DNA from: Paraburkholderia sp041321145
GTDB taxonomy: Bacteria; Pseudomonadota; Gammaproteobacteria; Burkholderiales; Burkholderiaceae
Length of the DNA stretch: 64,000 bases
Reading direction: 5' to 3'
NCBI RefSeq assembly: GCF_041321145.1
Contig: NZ_JBGGWA010000002.1
Coordinates: forward strand, 310,001-374,000
Shown piece by piece: positions 60,396 to 64,000 of the stretch; within the stretch, counting starts at the first letter, position 1; each line of letters starts with the position of its first letter. The notes under the pieces are model-generated. The model was not told the DNA's origin and did no database searches. It worked only from the letters and a program-made list of their open reading frames with translations. The translations under genes were made by a program, and so were the position numbers.

Positions 60396-60437
60396 AAAAA
60401 CCCCGGCCGCCTCTGAACGGCACGGCGCCGGGGTTTT
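60396..60437 (-). terminator. Terminator after icd
   Basis: AAAACCCCGGC and GCGCCGGGGTTTTT enclose a 17-base loop; a run of A on the left (60392-60400) supplies the U tract for the minus strand. Confidence 0.85.
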
Positions 60438-60469
60438 TAACACGAGCCGGGGAACCCGGCGCGAATCGC

Positions 60470-61726
60470 TTACATGTTTTCGATCAACACCTGACCAAAG
60501 CCCGAGCAGGATACTTGCGTCGCGCCTTCCATCAAGCGGGCGAAGTCATACGTGACCCGCTTTTGCAGAATCGACTTTTCCATCGACTTGATAATCAGGT
60601 CGGCTGCTTCGATCCAGCCCAGATGGCGCAGCATCATCTCTGCCGAGAGGATTTCCGAACCCGGATTCACGTAGTCCTTCCCTGCGTATTTCGGCGCGGT
60701 GCCGTGCGTGGCTTCGAACATTGCAACCGAATCCGACATGTTCGCGCCCGGCGCAATCCCGATACCGCCCACTTGCGCAGCCAGCGCGTCCGACACGTAG
60801 TCGCCGTTCAGATTCAGCGTGGCGATCACATCGTATTCGGCCGGGCGCAACAGGATCTGCTGTAGGAACGCGTCGGCGATTACATCCTTCACCACGACGT
60901 CGCCACCCGTTTTCGGGTTCTTGATCTTCATCCACGGGCCGCCGTCGATCAGCTCCGCACCGAATTCCTTTTGCGCCAGCGCATAACCGTAGTCACGGAA
61001 TGCGCCTTCCGTGAACTTCATGATGTTGCCTTTATGCACCAGCGTGACCGAGCGGCGCTCATTGTCGAGCGCATACTGGATCGCCTTGCGCACCAGACGC
61101 TCCGTGCCCTCGCGCGACACCGGCTTGATACCGATCCCCGACGTTGCCGGGAAGCGGATTTTCTTCACGCCCATTTCTTCCTGCAGGAACTTGATGACCT
61201 TCTTCGCCTGTTCCGACTCGGCAGCCCATTCGATACCTGCGTAGATGTCTTCCGAGTTCTCGCGGAAGATCACCATGTTGGTCTTTTCCGGCTCACGCAC
61301 CGGCGACGGCACGCCCTTGAAATACTGCACCGGGCGCAGGCAGACATATAGATCGAGTTCCTGACGCAGCGCCACGTTCAGCGAACGGATACCGCCGCCC
61401 ACAGGGGTGGTGAGCGGACCCTTGATCGACACCACATATTCCTTCAGCACCTGCAGCGTTTCTTCCGGCAGCCAGACGTCCGGGCCGTACACCTTGGTCG
61501 ACTTCTCGCCTGCGTAGATTTCCATCCAGTGGATTTTCTTCTTGCCTGCGTAGGCCTTTTCTACTGCGGCATCCACCACCTTCAACATCACCGGCGTGAT
61601 GTCGAGGCCCGTACCGTCGCCTTCGATATAAGGAATGATTGGCTGGTCGGAAACATTGAGCGAGAAATCTGCGTTGACAGTAATCTTGTCACCGCCGGTC
61701 GGAACCTTGATGTGCTGATACGGCAT
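60470..61726 (-). CDS. icd: NADP-dependent isocitrate dehydrogenase Icd
   Basis: A 418-residue TCA-cycle enzyme of the E. coli type (416). It has IPYIEGDGTGLDITPVM, the phosphorylatable serine region GGGIRSLNVALRQELDLYVCLRPVQYF, FRENSEDIYAGIEW and the C-terminal GDYVSDALAAQVGGIGIAPGANM. ATG 61726 (MPYQHIKVPTGG) has GGAGTCC upstream. It is divergent from rluE, with a palindrome in the promoter region. Confidence 0.97.
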   Translation of the reverse strand: MPYQHIKVPTGGDKITVNADFSLNVSDQPIIPYIEGDGTGLDITPVMLKVVDAAVEKAYAGKKKIHWMEIYAGEKSTKVYGPDVWLPEETLQVLKEYVVSIKGPLTTPVGGGIRSLNVALRQELDLYVCLRPVQYFKGVPSPVREPEKTNMVIFRENSEDIYAGIEWAAESEQAKKVIKFLQEEMGVKKIRFPATSGIGIKPVSREGTERLVRKAIQYALDNERRSVTLVHKGNIMKFTEGAFRDYGYALAQKEFGAELIDGGPWMKIKNPKTGGDVVVKDVIADAFLQQILLRPAEYDVIATLNLNGDYVSDALAAQVGGIGIAPGANMSDSVAMFEATHGTAPKYAGKDYVNPGSEILSAEMMLRHLGWIEAADLIIKSMEKSILQKRVTYDFARLMEGATQVSCSGFGQVLIENM

Positions 61727-62061
61727 GATCGGACTCCAGTGAAGGCTGTGCTGAAAGCTGATGGGAGACTGCGGAAACTGGCCGCTCCTCGCTACGCGCA
61801 ATGCCGGACGCCTGCGAGCGCCCTGGTCGCCTATTCTAGCCCACACGGACGCTGCAACGAGCCCATAGCGGCTCCGGGTTTTCCAACATTGTCGAAAATC
61901 AAAACGACAGGCCGAATACTCTTATATCTTATATAAGACAAATGACTTTCTGTCGCGCATTATGCATTACTATTCCGCCATTTACTACCGAACCGGCGCC
62001 CTTAAAGCCCGATCTGCGCTTCACGCTGCGGCGGCCGCCACTCGACTTTCACCATTCCACT
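61727..62061. promoter_or_regulatory. Divergent icd/rluE control region with TCTTATATAAGA palindrome
   Basis: Contains a perfect 12-bp palindrome TCTTATATAAGA at 61927-61938, extended on the left by another CTTATAT. On the icd side TTGTCT overlaps it, 17 bp from TATTCG, so the palindrome would cover a possible icd promoter. It is the most AT-rich spot for several hundred bases. This looks like an operator; I recall similar words ahead of beta-proteobacterial TCA-cycle genes but cannot name the regulator with certainty. Confidence 0.5.
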
Positions 62062-62631
62062 ATGCGTCTTCTCGCCCTGAACAAACCGTTCGGTACCATC
62101 TGCCAGTTTTCGCCTCACGAAACGCGGGCGTCGCTGGCCGACTGGGTCAAGGTGCCCGGCGTCTATCCGGCGGGCCGGCTCGACTCCGATAGCGAAGGGT
62201 TGCTGCTTCTCACCGACGACGGCGCACTACAAGCACGCATTGCCGAGCCGCGTCACAAGCTCGTCAAACGTTATTGGGCACAAGTGGAAGGCGCGGTCGA
62301 CGAAGCCACGCTGAAGAAACTCGCGCAGGGTGTGGATCTCGGCGATTACGTGACACGACCCTGCCGCGCCGAGTATGTCGAACCGGCCGGATCGTTGTGG
62401 GTGCGCAATCCGCCGATCCGCTATCGCGCCGCCATTCCGACCACGTGGATCGCGTTGTCGATCACCGAAGGCAAGAACCGTCAGGTGCGTCGCATGACCG
62501 CGGCGGTCGGTTTTCCGACATTGCGCCTCGTGCGCGTTGGCGTCGGCGCGCTTGACATTTTTTCACTCGGACTGCAGCCGGGAGAGAGTGTCGAATTGCC
62601 AACCAAGGCACCATGGGAAGGCGTGGTTTGA
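62062..62631 (+). CDS. rluE: 23S rRNA pseudouridine synthase RluE-like
   Basis: A 189-residue short RsuA-family enzyme without an S4 domain, as in RluE (23S U2457). It has LLALNKPFGTICQFSPHE, the catalytic AGRLDSDSEGLLLLTDDG, the PRHKLVKRYWAQVEG strand and EGKNRQVRRMTAAVGFPTLRLVR. ATG 62062 gives the expected length; the longer frame is unrelated. Confidence 0.92.
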   Translation: MRLLALNKPFGTICQFSPHETRASLADWVKVPGVYPAGRLDSDSEGLLLLTDDGALQARIAEPRHKLVKRYWAQVEGAVDEATLKKLAQGVDLGDYVTRPCRAEYVEPAGSLWVRNPPIRYRAAIPTTWIALSITEGKNRQVRRMTAAVGFPTLRLVRVGVGALDIFSLGLQPGESVELPTKAPWEGVV

Positions 62632-63084
62632 ACGCTATGGAATAAGCGCAACGCCTGCACGAACCCAGAGTGAATGGGCATTTTCACCGCCAGTAAAAAA
62701 TCTAACTCGTTGTATCCGCAAACAAAATGGCGCGTGAAACCAAAATGAGAGATGCGTGAAACAACCACGCCGGCGATCGTCGTACGGTTATCCATTCGCA
62801 TGCGCGCGTGGACATATAAATTTTCCGGAAAATTCACGTCAACCGGCACGCGAGCTCACGCGTTATTCGACGCAGATGCCGCCCGAAGCTATCCGGCATT
62901 CAGCCTTAAGGGCCTTTGCACAAGCCGCGCAAGCGGTAAGTACAGGGAGTCTGAGCGCTAGGCAGACGTGTCGAAAAATTGTTCGATGCGGCTGTCAACC
63001 GAAAGGTGGATGGCACGTTTACCGACATGACTCCATATATAACCGGGTCATTTGGTTAATTAACTCAAGCTGAGGATTCACAAA
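62632..63084. other. 453-bp intergenic region before the Ala/Lys-rich peptide gene
   Basis: No gene is supported; the ORFs are Arg/Ser-rich shadows. It includes AT-rich segments at 62690-62720 and 63030-63070 (CATATATAACC, TTGGTTAATTAACT with a TTAATTAA palindrome), probably the promoter of the downstream small gene, but no -35/-10 pair is clear. Confidence 0.4.
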
Positions 63085-63279
63085 ATGAACAAACTGATCG
63101 CCGCTCTGGTCGCTGGTCTCTTCGCAACGGCAGCATTCGCACAAGCTTCGGCACCGGTAGCAGCTTCGGCAGCTCCGATGGCAGCAGCTTCGTCGGCAAA
63201 GAAGACCACGAAGCACGCTCACAAGAAGTCGCACAAGAAGGCAGCAGCAGCTGCTGCAGCTTCGGGCGCTTCGGAGTAA
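63085..63279 (+). CDS. Secreted Ala/Lys/His-rich small protein (acid-shock-like)
   Basis: A 64-residue peptide. The signal sequence MNKLIAALVAGLFATAAFAQ is followed by an Ala/Ser part and a basic tail KKTTKHAHKKSHKKAAAAAAAS. The arrangement recalls enterobacterial acid-shock protein Asr (signal peptide plus Lys/His/Ala-rich repeats), but no true homology can be claimed. GAGG lies upstream of ATG 63085 and a terminator follows. Confidence 0.75.
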   Translation: MNKLIAALVAGLFATAAFAQASAPVAASAAPMAAASSAKKTTKHAHKKSHKKAAAAAAASGASE

Positions 63280-63336
63280 GTTTGTTGTAAAAACGCAGTC
63301 AAGAACTCGCTTCATTGCCGTTCTTACGGCGTTGAA

Positions 63337-63369
63337 AGGCAGATCACCGCAAGGCGATCTGCCTTTTTG
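63337..63369 (+). terminator. Terminator after the small secreted protein gene
   Basis: AAGGCAGATC and GATCTGCCTTTTT flank an ACCGCAAGGC-type loop. Confidence 0.85.
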
Positions 63370-63424
63370 TTTGTGACGCGCTCGCGTAACATTCGCGGGT
63401 TAATTTCCAGCAAGGAGTCATGCC

Positions 63425-63931
63425 GTGCGATTTCCCATGCGCTCGTTGATTGCGCGTTTCGCTGTTGCCGTGGCACTGCCGCTCGCCGCAATGTCGTTTG
63501 CCGCTACCACCGCCGCTCCCGCTCATGCACAGCAGATGCCGGCCGGCGCGAAACAGCCCAGCGAATTTCCACGCGCGAAGCTGACGGCGGGCATGTTCGT
63601 GATCGACGCCGCCGTTGCCGCGAACGATGCGGACCGCGAGCAAGGTCTCATGTATCGCACGAACCTCGCGCCGAACGAAGGCATGCTGTTCGTCTTCAAC
63701 GAAAACGCCGTGCATTGCTTCTGGATGAAGAACACGCTGATCCCGCTGTCGGTCGCGTTCATGCGCGCCGACGGCACGGTCACCGACATCGACGAAATGC
63801 AGGCCGAGACCACCAACAATCACTGCCCGAAGAACAACGGCGTGTATGCGTTGGAAATGAGCAAGGGCTGGTTCTCGTCGAAAGGCATCAAACCGGGAAT
63901 GAAGATCCAGGGCTTGCCGGCCGCGCAATAA
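63425..63931 (+). CDS. DUF192-domain exported protein
   Basis: A 168-residue protein with a signal peptide (cleavage near AHA-QQ at about 35) and a DUF192 domain: FVIDAAVAANDADREQGLMYRTNLAPNEGMLFVFNENAVHCFWMKNTLIPLSVAFMRADGTVTDIDEMQ. The family is structurally compact and its function is unknown. The start is GTG 63425 with AAGGAG nine bases upstream; a nearby ATG at 63420 is out of frame. Confidence 0.85.
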   Translation: MRFPMRSLIARFAVAVALPLAAMSFAATTAAPAHAQQMPAGAKQPSEFPRAKLTAGMFVIDAAVAANDADREQGLMYRTNLAPNEGMLFVFNENAVHCFWMKNTLIPLSVAFMRADGTVTDIDEMQAETTNNHCPKNNGVYALEMSKGWFSSKGIKPGMKIQGLPAAQ

Positions 63932-64000
63932 AAACGCGCCGGCCACGGCTTCGGCCGCCACATCTTCGCCAGTTGCTTTTGAAAAGCCGGAGCCTTTTTA

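Noticed and set aside
62752..62961. A 69-codon ORF before the Ala/Lys-rich peptide gene
   Set aside because: No ribosome-binding site, arginine/serine-rich shadow-like composition, and no recognisable family.
1..64000. CRISPR arrays, insertion sequences, prophage or integron features
   Set aside because: No regularly spaced repeats, transposase or integrase genes were seen on either strand. The two tRNA genes show no flanking duplicated 3' ends.

Overview
The window looks like chromosome 1 of a Burkholderia/Paraburkholderia-type beta-proteobacterium. It is GC-rich and densely coded. The gene neighbourhoods (ubiD, uppP, fkpB-ispH, rpmBG, nadB/nadAC, ribF-ileS-lspA-coaBC, clpSA/cspA/icd) and the liv transporter set are ones usually seen on Burkholderiales main chromosomes. 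There is no phage, IS element or CRISPR array. The genus call is inference from gene content and protein style, not from a database match.

Layout. 1-12.8 kb: a cut-off membrane protein, ubiD, a LysE exporter, a threonine dehydratase-family enzyme, two small proteins, a DUF2520 dehydrogenase, EthD, YggT, tRNA-Gly(CCC), trmB, uppP, a DUF1439 lipoprotein, a YkgJ protein, hemN and tRNA-Leu(CAA). 12.8-15.4 kb: an amino-acid permease and a secreted alpha/beta hydrolase. 15.5-25.0 kb: one minus-strand operon, rpiR-iaaA-gsiABCD-P1 peptidase-dppA, which takes up and degrades small or unusual peptides. 25.1-29.7 kb: an MFS transporter, rsuA, a small membrane protein, an SDR protein and a ferredoxin reductase. 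29.9-31.4 kb: argD behind an apparent arginine attenuator, then a GNAT-like remnant. 31.5-36.7 kb: livKHMGF for branched-chain amino acids. 37.2-49.2 kb: fkpB-ispH, radC, rpmB-rpmG, nadB against nadA-nadC, a desaturase, an MscS channel, and purN with an RsmB-type methylase. 49.3-56.7 kb: ribF, ileS-lspA, coaBC, a luciferase-like oxidoreductase and dut. 56.8-64 kb: clpS-clpA, cspA, icd, rluE, an Ala/Lys-rich secreted peptide and a DUF192 protein.

The most interesting signal is upstream of argD. A 16-codon ORF (MNRIQSELRRRRSPLP) with five Arg codons, four of them consecutive, ends just before a segment that can pair with the left arm of a strong intrinsic terminator. This gives a complete ribosome-controlled attenuation switch for arginine biosynthesis. 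The predicted promoter places the transcription start essentially at the leader ATG, so the leader peptide may be leaderless.

Other points worth attention are the combined peptide-scavenging operon, a 24-bp perfect palindrome before a PXPV-repeat protein gene, a TCTTATATAAGA palindrome in the icd promoter region, short repeat elements ahead of rpiR and between livG and livM, and a patch of A/T-ending rare codons in the conserved core of ubiD.
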